Shown here: positions 25,061-37,318 of the stretch, one piece after another | How the letters are laid out: each line of letters begins with the position of its first letter | Numbering within the stretch: position 1 is the stretch's first letter | Assembly: GCA_022495005.1 (NCBI GenBank) | Contig: JAGYXB010001967.1 | Span: 310,001-374,000 of the forward strand | Reading direction: 5' to 3' | Source of the DNA: Rhyacophila brunnea | Taxonomy: Eukaryota > Arthropoda > Insecta > Trichoptera > Rhyacophilidae | DNA: 64,000 nucleotides | The notes under the pieces: model-generated | Databases searched by the model: none | Seen by the model: only the letters and a program-made list of their open reading frames with translations | What the model was told of the DNA's origin: nothing | Translations under genes and position numbers: made by a program

Positions 25061-25574
25061 TATTGTCGATAGTCAATAGTAATACATCGAACAATTTGTT
25101 TTTATATGAGTAAAGTAATGAAGTAAAAAGTGTATCATCAGGAAATTTTGGAATCATATCCTAAAACAACATCGGACATTAATTGGGCGGAGTTGACAAG
25201 TGTAAACTGAATATTCTAAGCGAAACAGTTCGACTGAAAAACTGCATAAAATAAATATCCAATATTTACTTAGTGTGCCAACCAACCTACGTACTTCGCA
25301 GTGCATTAAAAAACAAGAAAAATCCAATAGGTACCTATTTTATTTAGTGGGAAATTCGATTTTGCTAGTGAAGTGTAAAAAATCGTAAAGGATTACTGGA
25401 AAATTAATGTGAACAATACATACCTAATGTCATTTACAGATATGTAAATAATACTTCCCTAAGTGTGTGTAATTTCATTGCACGCAAAAAACTGTGTAGA
25501 CTCAAGTGAAATACATAAATGACTTAGAGTAATTTAGTGTAATTTCCGGTGGGGTTGTGAAAACTGTTGTCAAA

Positions 25575-26672
25575 ATGTTGGTTCCGGCGGATATGATGGC
25601 GGCTCAGTCCAAGCTAGTGTACCAAATGAACAAATACTGCTCAGAGAGAGTCCACAGCCGGAAAGTTCAGATCAGTAAGACCATCCATGAGGTCTGCAGA
25701 GTGGTCCAAGATGTACTGAAAGAAGTCGAGCTGCAAGAACCACGGTTTATTTCATCGCTGACGGATTACAATGGAAGATTCGACGGACTAGAAGTCGTGG
25801 CGCCAAATGAGTTTGAAATAGTTATTTATCTGAATCAGATGGGAGTGTTGAATTTTGTTGACGATGGAAGCCTACCCGGATGCGCAGTGTTGAAACTGAG
25901 CGACGGAAGGAAACGCTCCATGTCTCTGTGGGTGGAATTCATCACAGCTTCAGGATACTTATCAGCAAGGAAGATTAGATCTCGTTTCCAGACACTGGTC
26001 GCACAAGCATGCGACAAGTGTTCTTATCGAGACTGCGTTAAAATGATAGCGGAGACGACAGAAGTTAAATTAAGGATTAGAGAACGTTACGTTGTTCAGA
26101 TAACGCCAGCTTTCAAATGCGCTGGTCTTTGGCCGAGATCCGCTGCACACTGGCCGGCGCCGGCAGCTCCCTGGCCGCATCCATCAATAGTTGCCGAAGT
26201 GAAAACAGAAGGTTTCGATTTATTATCCAAAGAGTGTATAGCGCTTCAAGGTAAAAATTCGGCCATGGAAGGAGACGCGTGGGCGTTAAATTTCTTCGAA
26301 GCTGAAAATAGACTGCTGCAAGGAGGATGCAGAAGAAAATGTTTAAGCATACTGAAAACTATTAGAGATAGACATTTAGATTTACCTGGTAATCCGGTAA
26401 CATGTTATCATATGAAGACACTTCTGTTATACGAGTGCGAGAAGCATCCGAGGGAGCCGGAGTGGGACGAAGGGGCGATTGGCGACAGAATCAATGGCAT
26501 TTTCTTGCAGCTGATATCTTGCTTGCAATGCAGAAGGTGTCCGCATTATTTTTTGCCGAATTTGGACCTCTTCAAAGGCAAGAGCCCGAGCGCCTTGGAG
26601 AATGCGGCTAAACAAGTTTGGAGGCTGACGAGAGAGATGCTGACTAATTCGCGCTCCTTTGAAAAACTGTGA
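25575..26672 (+). CDS. mab-21: mab-21, Mab-21 family developmental protein
   Basis: Encodes a 365-residue, single-exon Mab-21 protein, the same length as its upstream paralogue. I chose the ATG at 25575: the frame stays open back to 25557 only through a GTG, an in-frame TAA lies at 25530-25532, and MLVPADMMAAQSK then aligns with the start of the other copy. Diagnostic stretches are MNKYCSERV (18-26), DYNGRFDGLEV (64-74), NEFEIVIYLNQMGVLNFVDDG (split around the acidic EFE, 79-81) and a C-terminus ending FEKL. These N-terminal features resemble what I recall of Drosophila mab-21, so I assign this copy as the orthologue, with moderate certainty about which paralogue is which. G67-R68 replaces the Gly-Ser of active cGAS-like enzymes. 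The stop TGA is followed directly by TAA. A CpG-rich island lies about 520-780 bases upstream. Codon use is more GC-rich than the surroundings, as expected for a conserved gene. Confidence 0.96.
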   Translation: MLVPADMMAAQSKLVYQMNKYCSERVHSRKVQISKTIHEVCRVVQDVLKEVELQEPRFISSLTDYNGRFDGLEVVAPNEFEIVIYLNQMGVLNFVDDGSLPGCAVLKLSDGRKRSMSLWVEFITASGYLSARKIRSRFQTLVAQACDKCSYRDCVKMIAETTEVKLRIRERYVVQITPAFKCAGLWPRSAAHWPAPAAPWPHPSIVAEVKTEGFDLLSKECIALQGKNSAMEGDAWALNFFEAENRLLQGGCRRKCLSILKTIRDRHLDLPGNPVTCYHMKTLLLYECEKHPREPEWDEGAIGDRINGIFLQLISCLQCRRCPHYFLPNLDLFKGKSPSALENAAKQVWRLTREMLTNSRSFEKL

Positions 26673-26787
26673 TAACGATCTCCGAATCTTGGCAGCGCAT
26701 GCGACATAGTTAAGCGCACGGTTTATCGTTCAGTAATTATAAACAATTAATTAATTAAGAAAATACCTAGGAGTGTCAATCAATGCC

Positions 26788-26793
26788 AATAAA
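26788..26793 (+). terminator. Candidate polyadenylation signal, mab-21
   Basis: AATAAA occurs 115 bases after the mab-21 stop codon and merges into an A-rich run. It is the first such hexamer downstream of the gene. Confidence 0.45.
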
Positions 26794-28639
26794 AAAAAAC
26801 AATCGACTTGTGGCTTGAAGTGTTGTGAAAAGATAAACAATGAATGCGTGTAAATATTAAATATCTAGTTGATAAAGAAGGCTTTTGGACGACATCATTT
26901 AAATTATTACAATTACCTACTATAACAATTTAATATATCCGATAGGTATTACGATTTTGTAAGATTTTTAAAAAACCCCTTTTAGTCAATATTATATATT
27001 TATAATCCGTACTAAGAATACATTAATATTAAATAATGTAAACATTAAAATAATTATACATACTATAGACTGCATCTACATCGATTTTTTTCTTACTCTA
27101 GAGTTTTTATTACATACCTAAACATTATCAAATTTGTTAATACTTAGCAATTATTTTATCACTATAAACTGCAATCAATACATTAATTACCTAAGTAAAA
27201 GATAACACAAACAGACTCACTTTATATTGAAAGAAGTATTATATTGAACGTCATGTTATTATGTATTTAATTGGACGATATTTCGGAATGACAAATCATC
27301 ACCCAAGTTCTTTTTTTTCTTCTTTCTCAAAACTTATTGAAAGTACAATTATTGAGAGTAGATTATCGGGTAGCACAAACTTAACCTAATTGATGAAATA
27401 TGGCAATGTCTAGGTATTCAAGAAAGACACAAAACCTAACAGATTTGTCATATCTGATGGTAATTTAACAAAGTATTTTTTCTTTTAAAGCTAGAGACGG
27501 TTAGTAATAATTACTATAGCACTATAATTTATGGCCTATGCACTGTGATAAAATCATCACAACCAATAACTTTGATAACAAATATATTTACCTACACAGT
27601 ATTTACTAATTTAATATGTATGTAGGTAGGTAGGTACTTGCTCTACACGAAATTAAATAGGTAATATTAAATTATTGAAGATCCATTTCGCTATGAAATT
27701 AACAGCAAATTATGTTTGATATTTTAATACAAATATGTAAGATATATTGGTAAAATATAAAATAATACAAATTACAATTACGTCAAAGTATTTGTCATGT
27801 CATGTAAATCTATCTACTAATTATCTGGTATCGTCCAATTATAACATAATACAATTTAATAAAAATATAATCACACATTTACATAATACTTATAATACCT
27901 AACCCTGTCAATCATAATAAAGCATTACTTGTTAGGTATATTAGGCTAAGTACATAAAGAAGATTCCTATTAATATATTTTTATAACTGTATCGCCACGT
28001 GTATATTATTTTTTGTATTTATTGCAACGAAATTAAAATATAAGTGAAAAATTATACGACAGATCAAAATATCTTTTAATTGAGACCACCTAAAAATATT
28101 ACTTAGGTATGTTATGTTATGTTTCATAGCCGACGGGAGTTGTCTTTGTTGCACAATTATTCTGACTCCTGTAAGTACATGAATAAACTGTCAATATGTC
28201 GATAATGGATATAAATATGCGCATTACTAAATACCTACATAGTGAAATATACACTACAAATTATAGCCAGCGTGAATATAAAAATAACGAATAATTAGGC
28301 CTACTATCACACAAAACGGTGACTGAGTAAATAATAACTAGGTATTTGAATTTCTTGTACTAACTACATGCCATTACATAAAAATAGAATATAACGTAAT
28401 GAATAATATCTATGTTAATTACCTAGGTACACTGCTATCTTGAAAAAATAAACATAATTCCATATTTTTATTAAAATGTGAAGCAAATGGTTGTGAAGTT
28501 TTATATAAAATTGTTAATATTTCCGCAAATACATTTAGGAAAAAATTAATAAAATAATCAGAGATGTTTATTATTAATCACTTGACCAATACCGGTTTCA
28601 CCTACTTAGAAAGACACTGGCAACAGCTATTAGTTATGG
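26794..28639. other. AT-rich DNA downstream of mab-21
   Basis: No gene or bounded repeat recognised. The first part may be the mab-21 3' flank with alternative polyadenylation sites. Confidence 0.5.
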
Positions 28640-29056
28640 TTACATGTAAATTGTACGTAAAACATTTCACCGTAGCACAGTACGCCGTGAGCATTCTTAT
28701 CGGAAAGAGATGACCGTATAGGTACCTACTATACGGTCTCCAATTTTATTAGATTTAATAATATGAACATTAATTCAATTTCATAGCTGATTTATGCAAA
28801 ATTCAAGAATGAAAACCTAACCTAACCTAACAAATAATCCAGTATATCGGGTATTTTTTTAAATTTGTTTGCTGCTTGCTTCCTGTAAAGTGTAAACCAA
28901 CAAGAACCGTGTTTTATTTAGACATGAATTTTATGTCAGTACTATACGACCCAAAGAGGTTTGACGGTCTTTAATATACAGCCTATTTCCGATACAACAT
29001 TTCACGGTGAAGTGTGATACGGCGAACTGCATACGTACAAGCTTCCGGACACGATT
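28640..29056. mobile_element. Long-TIR MITE, copy 1
   Basis: About 417 bp. Both ends share inverted motifs (TTGTACGTA, CACCGTAGCACAGT, GCCGTGA, TATCGG, against their complements near 28984-29040). It is closely similar throughout to 31915-32312, including TATACGGTCTCCAATTTTA and a short CCTAA tract. The exact ends and target duplication are unclear because both copies keep similar bases outside the TIR. Confidence 0.65.
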
Positions 29057-29721
29057 GTTTATATACTTAAAGGTTCAAAAATTACTTAAGAATGGTGAGT
29101 AGTAGGTAGTATGAAACCATATAAAGTAAACGACTTCGAAGCTTTTATCAATTTTGACAGCAATGGCATTTAGACGCATTTGTTTTATTTAGGTTCATAC
29201 TACAATTATTATTAATACAGATTGAAAAACAAGATCTACGACACTATAAGATACCGCTCGGCTATTGTATCATTGATAGTTTAGTAAATTAATTTTGTTA
29301 TTTGTAAAATATACCGATTAGAATAGTGCGATAATACGAAACAAATTAGGAAGTGATTTTTGATTATTGATTACTAGCTAGCAAGAAGAAAATAGTTAAA
29401 CAAATTAATATAATCTATATGAATTCAAAAGGTTATCATATTTTGTCACCTATTATTTCAAACACATATACGATAGTAGGGAAACCTACTTATATACACC
29501 AAGAATTTTAATTAGAAATAAGTAAAATATTTCACAGAGCCTAAATCCGAATGCATATAGAACGCCTTGTATATAAATCTAGATATAAATGACTTGTCTA
29601 CGTTGCTAGGCTACGCCGTAGACTCGTAGCACTTGGGTCAAGAATGTTATATTTCATGGACAGGGTGATTAATTGAATGAGAATTAGTAAGTCTATATAT
29701 ATATATGTATATATTAAGAGG

Positions 29722-29897
29722 CAGAGACAAAGGGTGGAGATAGGCTGTTAAGATCCGACATAAATAGTGCACACAAAACATTGTCAGTCAAACGTATTTG
29801 TTTTCATTAAACTAAGACTACAATGTGAAGATAGTGTGTCTTAGTTTTTAAAATTCAATTCCTAAAAGAAGGATATTAATCCTGAAAGGAGGCAGAT
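29722..29897. mobile_element. Truncated member of the CAGTGGCGAAGG element family
   Basis: The left end matches the 46026-46393 element: AGGGTGGAGATAGGCTGT, then GATCCGACATAAATAGTGCA and a TTTTCATT...AAACTAAG segment. The right end is degraded. It is an internally deleted or diverged copy. Confidence 0.45.
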
Positions 29898-32800
29898 AAT
29901 ATTATAAAATGGTACGTAACTCACATATAAACAACATCAATTAAAGAAATAGTAAAATATAACTACTTAATTATATCTATATTATAATCTTGTCATGACA
30001 AAGATAAATAACTAAATGTGTAGATACTACATATCGTTACTGTTCTGGCAGAAGACACTAATTCGAAAAAATTACATATTGAGTTAGTTATACCAAAATG
30101 TTCCTTATTTCAAACTTTACCGTCTGGAAACCTTCTTAATAAATAAACAGTCTTTATTTTAAAGTCATCCTTTTTACGATTACTTAATAAACTCACATGA
30201 TAGACCATTTCAAACATTTTAACAACTTCAAAGTCAAATTACTCAAAACTAGTATTCTCCAGTTAGTGTGTTCTGCCAGAAAAGAGACGATATTATCACA
30301 AGCATGGCGAAGTAAATAGGTAGATAATATACAATATAAAATATTTGAATTATTGGAACACGTGCTTATGAAACTGTGGAAAACCATCAGTGCCAGTTAG
30401 TTCTTCTTCTGTTTAGGTTTGAAAACATATTTTAATAATTTAATATTATTTTTTATCTGAAGAGAGGTAATCTCAGCTCAAAAATATTTGAAAGATTGCA
30501 GGTTAGCCAAATCATATATTATTATTTGTAAGTAAAGAAAATGGCAGGAATTTACGGCCTAACTGTTTTTGTAATATAATTTTCAGGAACTGTTTCTATC
30601 AAAGTTTATATTATTTTAATACGTTTATAATAAAAAAACACATATAAAGTTTAAAAAAATTAGTAAGTAGGTACTGATTTAAGAAGATTTTCGAATTGAA
30701 ATTGAAATTAAACTTCCCACAAACAAATCAAAATGGTACAAAGTAGGCTCATTCTACATTCCATTGAAATAGCCGCCATTAATTGAACAAGAACGTTTAT
30801 AAATCGCTTGCATTTGATTACTTAACACTTTATTAATTGCACGTTGCCAAAGTACAAAAAAGCCGCCGATAAAAATTGAAAATTGAATCAAAAATAAAAA
30901 TTCCCATTACCTATCCAATAATAATTGACGATAGGCCAGCATTAGCCAGCAACCCCCAGCTGAGCAAATAGATTTATCAAACGATTATGGTCGATAGCAA
31001 AACAATATCTAACCGACACATGTTTTCATTTTTTTTTACTTCGCGTGTAGATGGATACAGACAGTCGATAAAATGCAGCGTTTCTCAAACATTTCAAGCC
31101 AGTGGTTTGTTAAAAATATGAATCCTATTAATTAACCATCTACCTATCTATATCGTAATAGGAATTTAAGATAGTTCATGATAAAAAGGTGAACAATAAT
31201 TACCATTCCTTATTCCTATTTCGCTGTTTATCAGGGATATTCTTCTCATCTGAAACCATCTCGACATTACCTATGTGGTGATATTAAAAAATATTTGGAA
31301 CATATCCTTCAGATGACGTCTTTCCAGCATCACGTCAGTGTTGCCAACCGAATGATTTCGTTAAAAAATGTACAAGTAATACGCAAAATATTATATAATT
31401 TTGAAGGTTTCAAAACGAGAAATTTTATGTTCTGTGTACATACTAGAGTTTTTTCAAAACACTAGAATATTGTTTACATCTGTGTATTAAAATCAGCAAA
31501 CAATTTTCAACCTAAAGCATGCGCAAAACTAGTCGGTGTTAAAACCAGAATTAAAAAGTTTAAGTGAAGTGGAAGATGAAGTATAGACTCACAATTTGAC
31601 GACCGAAGATCTAGTTGTTTCTTCAGATAAAACTATAAGAGATCTGTGTTCGCTTTCGGCGAAAACGTTTACTTCCAACATCATTCTATCTACAGACTGT
31701 AAGAGTGCCGAACATAGGCCAATTAAATAATATGTAAGTATTAGAAAATATTGTACATAAATGTAAGATTATATTTGAAGTTAGGTGCTGTGATTTATTT
31801 TCTGCATTTAAGTGTATTATTGAGAAGGCGTTGTATTTTCTGGAGTGATGCAGATCAGCTTTCGGAATAATACATTAAAAAATTCAATCCTTAGTAAATA
31901 CCTATATGTAGAAGTCACATATAAATTGTACGTAAAAAATTACACCGTGGAACAGTTCGCCGTGAGATTTCTTATCGTTAAGATATGACCGTAGTATACT
32001 ATACGGTCTCCAATTTTATTAGATTCAATATTAACATTAATTTAATTTTCATAGTTGATTTTGGCAAAATTCATGAATTCAAGAATAAAAACCTAACCTA
32101 ACCTAACAAATAATCCAGAATATCGACTATTTTCAAAATTTGTTTGCTGCTGGCTTCCTGTAAAATGTAAACCGACAAGAACCGTGCTTTATTTATACAT
32201 GAATTTTATGTCAGTACTATACGACCCAAAAAGGTTGGACGGTCTTTAATATACGGTCATATATTTCCAATACACGGCGAACTGCGTACGTACAAGTTTC
32301 CGGACACGAATGTCAGATTGGGTTCGAAGTACGATAAAGGTGTTTGATTTATTTTCTGCATAAAGGTGTATCATTGAGCGTTGTTTTTCCGGAATGATGC
32401 CGATCAGCTATCAGAATAATACCTATATAAAACAACTTCATTCCTTAGTAGGTACCTATCTGTGGTATTATGTCAGTGGCTGAAGTGACTAGTGCCTCTA
32501 TTTTCAATTAAACTATCATTTATATTAGAAGGAAGTATATGTAAATAACGTCTAAAATTGCAAACGTCAATTTTATTTGAAATTTAGCCGCTATCTGGGT
32601 ACAAAATATATTATAATACGTATCAGTATGTATGTGTTATGATGATTGGCAGAACCTCTGTCAATCGCAGACCTCGCTTTGAGAAACGCTGGATGAAAGT
32701 AGGTACATACACTAGTAATACTTCGACGAGTATACACTGTAGTTGATAAATGTGGTCTCCGATTAATTAACCGAAAAAGCCGCAAGATTTTAATGATTTA

Positions 32801-34204
32801 ATTCCGATTTGAGCCAGCAGGCTGTAATGCCAAAGAGGCGGCCGACTCTTTGTTTACAAAGAAAAATCCAGAATCAATATCAGGTATTGAAAACTCTACA
32901 CAGCTTTGCATTATTTTTGTAAAGCTTGTTGTCTTTATTACATTGTGATGTACACAGCCTGTATTTTTGGATTCAAAATTTTTGCGCGATATTCGTGGAT
33001 AATTAGCAAGTAGGTATGTATCTTATCAATCAATATTAAATGTTTTTTGGAAAATTTATCGTATGTACCTACAGAAATCTCATTAAATGCAGAAATCGTG
33101 ATGAAAATCAACGTAACTAACCGGGAAGCATAAGAATCTATTCTAGGGTGTACTGTTTACTTATGTATAAAGTAACTATGGTATTGAAGTTGGTACCTAT
33201 ATTGATAAATATGCAGGGCTAGATTAACACTAAACTTAAGGGCACTGGGCTAATAATTACTTATCGGGACCTCTAAAAACCCAACTCATTAAAACGTACT
33301 TTTAAAAATATTTATTAATTTCGTATTGTGTGATAATTGCTTACTAAACACTAGATATTTGCTTAATCGCCATTTTTATTACGCATGTTCAAGTTATAAA
33401 AATAGCCTAAACAATTTAATTCGTTAAAAAATAGTATCTCGTTGGCAGCGGTATTTAAAGTATTCTTTTCGGGTTCCAACATCCCTATCAATTCTGGTAC
33501 CTATAACCCTTAAGCCTTATGGTTAATCCGCCCTTGTGTATAGTTAAAGTGTGTATATACCTACGTACTATATATCAGTGGAGATAAACAATGGGTAGGT
33601 AGGTTATGATACCTATCGGTGAGTATTTTGGCTAAATTTTGAAACATTGTTGTGTTAAGATAAATGCACATTGTCAGATAGAAAATTATAAGTAAAAATA
33701 TAAGGCTACCGCTACAAATGATGTATTGAAATGAATTATTTAACTTTAATTGTTCATTATTAATTAAAAATATTTGTTTCTTTGTTGTGTCAGCACTTTT
33801 ACAATACGTCTTCATGAAGTGTCATAAGTATAAATAGATAGATATGTAATAATTTAAATAATAGCACTGTTCAACAGTTCTGTATCTCTGGATACTTATA
33901 GAAAGTATTGCTAATACGGTTTATCTCCATAAATTCAAAATGTCTTACAATTAAAATTAAGTAGACATTTCTGGATATCTCTTATTTAAAACAGCAGAAA
34001 AACCGAATGCTAAGTTTTATTTTTATATAAAACAAATGTAAACCCGCATCGATATATTATTATTATCATCTACATATAAATCTGATAATATATACCTAGA
34101 TTTGTTGGTGACAGTGTGGCGTAGAATTTGATACATTTAAAGCAAACACGATATTAATTTGACTGGTGTAAACATGAAGATTTCTCATAATAATGTTGTT
34201 TTAA
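29898..34204. other. Unassigned DNA between repeats
   Basis: Apart from the MITE at 31915-32312 there are only short chance frames. Nothing else recognised. Confidence 0.5.
31915..32312. mobile_element. Long-TIR MITE, copy 2
   Basis: It aligns in the same orientation with 28640-29056 over its whole length, with small indels. Shared landmarks are TATACGGTCTCCAATTTTA, AAACCTAACCTAACCTAAC, TTTATGTCAGTACTATACGA and the terminal TTCCGGACACGA. Confidence 0.65.
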
Positions 34205-34370
34205 TTTAATAAAACGCATTTTTTTTGTAGTACTTATTCCACTTTTAATCAATAGATTAGGACCGGTTTCGTCCGCCTCAGAGGGACAATAATACAATGC
34301 AGTTCCACTATGAATTGACAGTTAACAAAACAAAAGAAATTTCTGATGATAATGAGAAAATGCATATTAA
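34205..34370. repeat. Foldback repeat family, copy lacking the right arm
   Basis: TTTAATAAAACGCATTTTTT, then TTGTAGTACTTATTCCAC, the CGTCCGCCTCAGAGGG core and CAATGCAGTTCCACTATGAA match 52146-52376, but the second inverted arm is deleted after AGAGGG. Flanking TTTCTCATAATAATG and TTTCTGATGATAATG resemble a decayed direct repeat. Confidence 0.5.
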
Positions 34371-35624
34371 ATTTTAATTAAGAGTATTGTACCTACACGT
34401 AGACACTGCCTTTAAGATCCGGACCGCCCCCAAATTTGACAAATGAATGTAGGTACTTATAAATAGATTGTTTTCGTTGTCCGAAATAGCTGTCAACACC
34501 AACGACCCAAACATTGTATTCTAGAGTCATCATATTAATATCTTAGCTACAGCTCTTGGAGCTTGGAGCTTGGAGCAGTGCTAAGGACTTCATCGGCAGT
34601 TGTAGGTAGACATGTTACATGAAGGAGGATGATCCGAAGTTCCCCAAATCACTGCGAAGACGACCGCAGGCATTACATAAAGGTAAGGCTATGTATAGAA
34701 CTAGGGGGGTAGTTACCGTACACTGCAGACCACGAGTTCCCTGCTGCAGACCATGTAATGGAGTTAGGTATATCACATGCATAAACGCCAGTTTGTGCGT
34801 TTCGACTGTGACCCAATACCCACTACTTATAATATTTATAGACAGGCCGTGACACGAAATTGTATTCGATTGTAGTGCTGGTTATTCATACGAATCATTC
34901 GAATGCAATTATGGAAAATGATGATTGTCACGTCATATTTATAACAAATGGTAATAATTTAAACAAAATATGCAATCGAAAATATACATTTTTTGCAAAT
35001 AGCTAATCAATGACTAGTATCTACTGCCATCATCCTTGTGTGCGCACCTGCGTTGCTATGAAAATAATATTATTTTATGCACGTGGGTTCATAAAATGAA
35101 CATAATCCAATATTAGGACGAAATTCGTTATAACTTTTTATAAATTGCAGTTAGGTTAGGTATTTATGTGAATACTGTTTCAGACATAAATATAATATTG
35201 TGATGATGTGAAAACTGCGAATACATATTTTTTTAAAATTACCTATATTATTTCACGTATCTATACATCTAATGCACAGCTCCATCAATTATATGTGACT
35301 TTTACCTTGCTACCCAATTGAGGTAAACGATTTCTTTATATATAAAATTAGTAAAATAAAGTAAACAATATAATAATTACCGGAGATAGCCGAATGGAGT
35401 TATTTGTTTATTATGGAAGAGAGATCACAAATCGAATAAATTCCCAACAACTACGCCGTGACAGCTTAAAGACTACATAAAGAACGTTAAAACGCTGGAC
35501 GGCAGCAGTTCTCAATCTAGGCAGCCATTGGAAAGCTTGGACAAAGGTAGTGTCTATGAAGTCGCTGCATTCTCAGGTGGTGATTTCTGTCGTTTAGCTG
35601 TATGTTGAATGTTGTTGACGAGGA

Positions 35625-35953
35625 ATGAGCTTAAGTTAATACTGAGGCTAAGAACAGGGCACACAATGGGCAAAAGATTTGATGTCCTCATGGAAAGAAG
35701 CGAATCGCAGCTCTGCGATGAATGTCATGTTTTAGAGGACATTTTACATATAGCACTCGCATTGCGGATATCTATGAGAATCTGGACGAATTGAAGAGTG
35801 TCCTGGCGGTGGGTAAGACGGAAGAGCTAGGCAAAATTGTGAAGTTATTTAACAAAATAGGAGTGAGGACCTGATCGACGGATCCCCTTCTAGAAGAGAA
35901 GAGGCGATATGACAGCGAATCGCAGTCAAAGCCTCGGTAAAATCACAAAAAAA
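35625..35953 (+). mobile_element. Non-LTR retrotransposon 3' end (5'-truncated, frameshifted ORF2 tail)
   Basis: The frame encodes LILRLRTGHTMGKRFDVLME and then CDECHVLEDILHI, the typical C-terminal segment of Jockey/R1-like ORF2 with its RLRTGH and Cys/His-knuckle motifs. A one-base indel near 35764 moves the reading into ADIYENLDELKSVLAVGKTE, which ends IVKLFNKIGVRT and a stop. A short 3' UTR (TCGACGGATCCCCTTCTAGA, GAGGCGATATGACAGCGA) and an A-run follow. A separate open frame at 35609-35794 is this relic. It is inactive. Confidence 0.75.
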
Positions 35954-36386
35954 GGTTGAACAAAAAAATCGAAAAGAATGTTCACATTTACCGATTTAAA
36001 TTGAACCGATAGTCCTAATTCACATGTCATCAAGTAAAACAAACAAGTTTGATGTGCTGATGTGAGTTGTTATCACCTTGGTTACTCAAGGCAGCCAGTT
36101 GACTATTAGTATGTTATGTATTGTTAAAAAATGGTTCCCACGTCTTATAGATACTTTCAACTGATTGATTTTGCTATGCATATCGGTGACGAAGACACTT
36201 AACTAAGTGATTATTTAGCGATTGTATAAAAAAAATAATACTAATAGCAACGATTCGAAAATTCATTTGTAACGAAATTTGTGAAACCGTAAATTTCCAT
36301 TATTTATTGGTCAGCATATTTAAAATACGCACATAATATACCTACTTACCTACTATATTTTTAATTATAATCTGAATGTACTTAAT

Positions 36387-37318
36387 CAGTGGCGATGCGC
36401 CTTTGAGTGCGCTGTAGCGGTGAACACCTACCCACTCAATTTATGCGAAAAGATTTTTTTTAAAATATAAGTATTTCATTTATTAAAAGTGTTCTGATCT
36501 ATTACTGTAGTCATTAATTCATATACAAAAACAAATTGTAATGAGCAATTTTAACCGGCTATTTTAAATATAATATACAATAATTCACGCGTCACGCTGG
36601 AATCGTCCGTGTGGTTTCGCTTTGCCAAATGCAATCCTATTCGGAGCGAGTTCCTCGATCGCACAAGCAATCATGCCTTGTAATGAGAATGAGTGCGACA
36701 GCAATAATATTCGTCTGTAGGTGATAGCGTGAGATATCAATACTTCTTGGAGCGCCACTGAATGTCGCCAAGGCGCGTTCCATACTCGAACCGTATAAAC
36801 GTATAACCAAAAAAAGACTTTGTCTACGAACATTTTCACACACGGTTTATACGTCAGAGTTGCGCGAGCCGCTCAGGCCTCGTAAGACGCCCAGTAAAAC
36901 CTCCCGAAAGCGGATTCATATTATTAATAATTATTGTTAATTAATAATTACATATTACAGCTTGGATATTTTTTATAATGCTGATATTGCCTCAGCATTA
37001 TTTAACATTATAATAGAAAAAAATCTTATTGAGACATTTACGAAAACGGTTTTACTATTAAACTTAATTATTTGCACTATTCCGATGACATCAGTGGAAA
37101 GTGAAAGATGTTTTTCCACACTCAAATGGATCAAGTATTTTAGAAGAAACACCATCACGCAACCAAGATTGAAGGCATTATATATGCTCAGTATCTAAAA
37201 AAGAATGAATTTGTGTCGATGAAAAACAGAAGAATGGATTTCTCATACAAATGAACAATAACATAGGTACTTTAAAAAAAAGTGAACTCCCAGTAAAATA
37301 ACTCACCGATCGCCACTG
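36387..37318 (+). mobile_element. hAT element with transposase remnant, 932 bp
   Basis: Ends are CAGTGGCGATGCGCC on the left and CTCACCGATCGCCACTG on the right. Perfect 8-bp duplications TACTTAAT flank it at 36379-36386 and 37319-37326. It carries the end of a hAT transposase reading frame (see 37010-37198), so it is a deletion derivative of a formerly autonomous element. The middle (36580-36930) is more GC-rich and lacks a recognisable transposase core. Confidence 0.85.
37010..37198 (+). pseudogene. hAT transposase C-terminal dimerisation domain, remnant
   Basis: The frame ending at 37198 contains MTSVESERCFSTLKWIKYFR followed by RNTITQPRLKALYMLSI and a stop. This is the characteristic hAT-family C-terminal dimerisation motif (S-x-E-R-x-F-S-x-L-K, then R-N-T and R-L-x-A-L). 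The open frame starts at 36962, but the upstream part is weak and the catalytic and BED-type regions are absent, so the protein cannot be functional. The motif ends 120 bases before the right terminal repeat, as expected for the 3' end of a hAT element. Confidence 0.8.

Noticed and set aside
25557..25574. Upstream GTG start for mab-21 (adds MKTVVK)
   Set aside because: Non-ATG start with no support. The ATG at 25575 gives a protein aligned end to end with the paralogue.
28815..28835. Interstitial telomere from chromosome fusion (CCTAA repeats)
   Set aside because: Only about three units, and the same tract sits at the same place in the second MITE copy at about 32091, so it belongs to the element.
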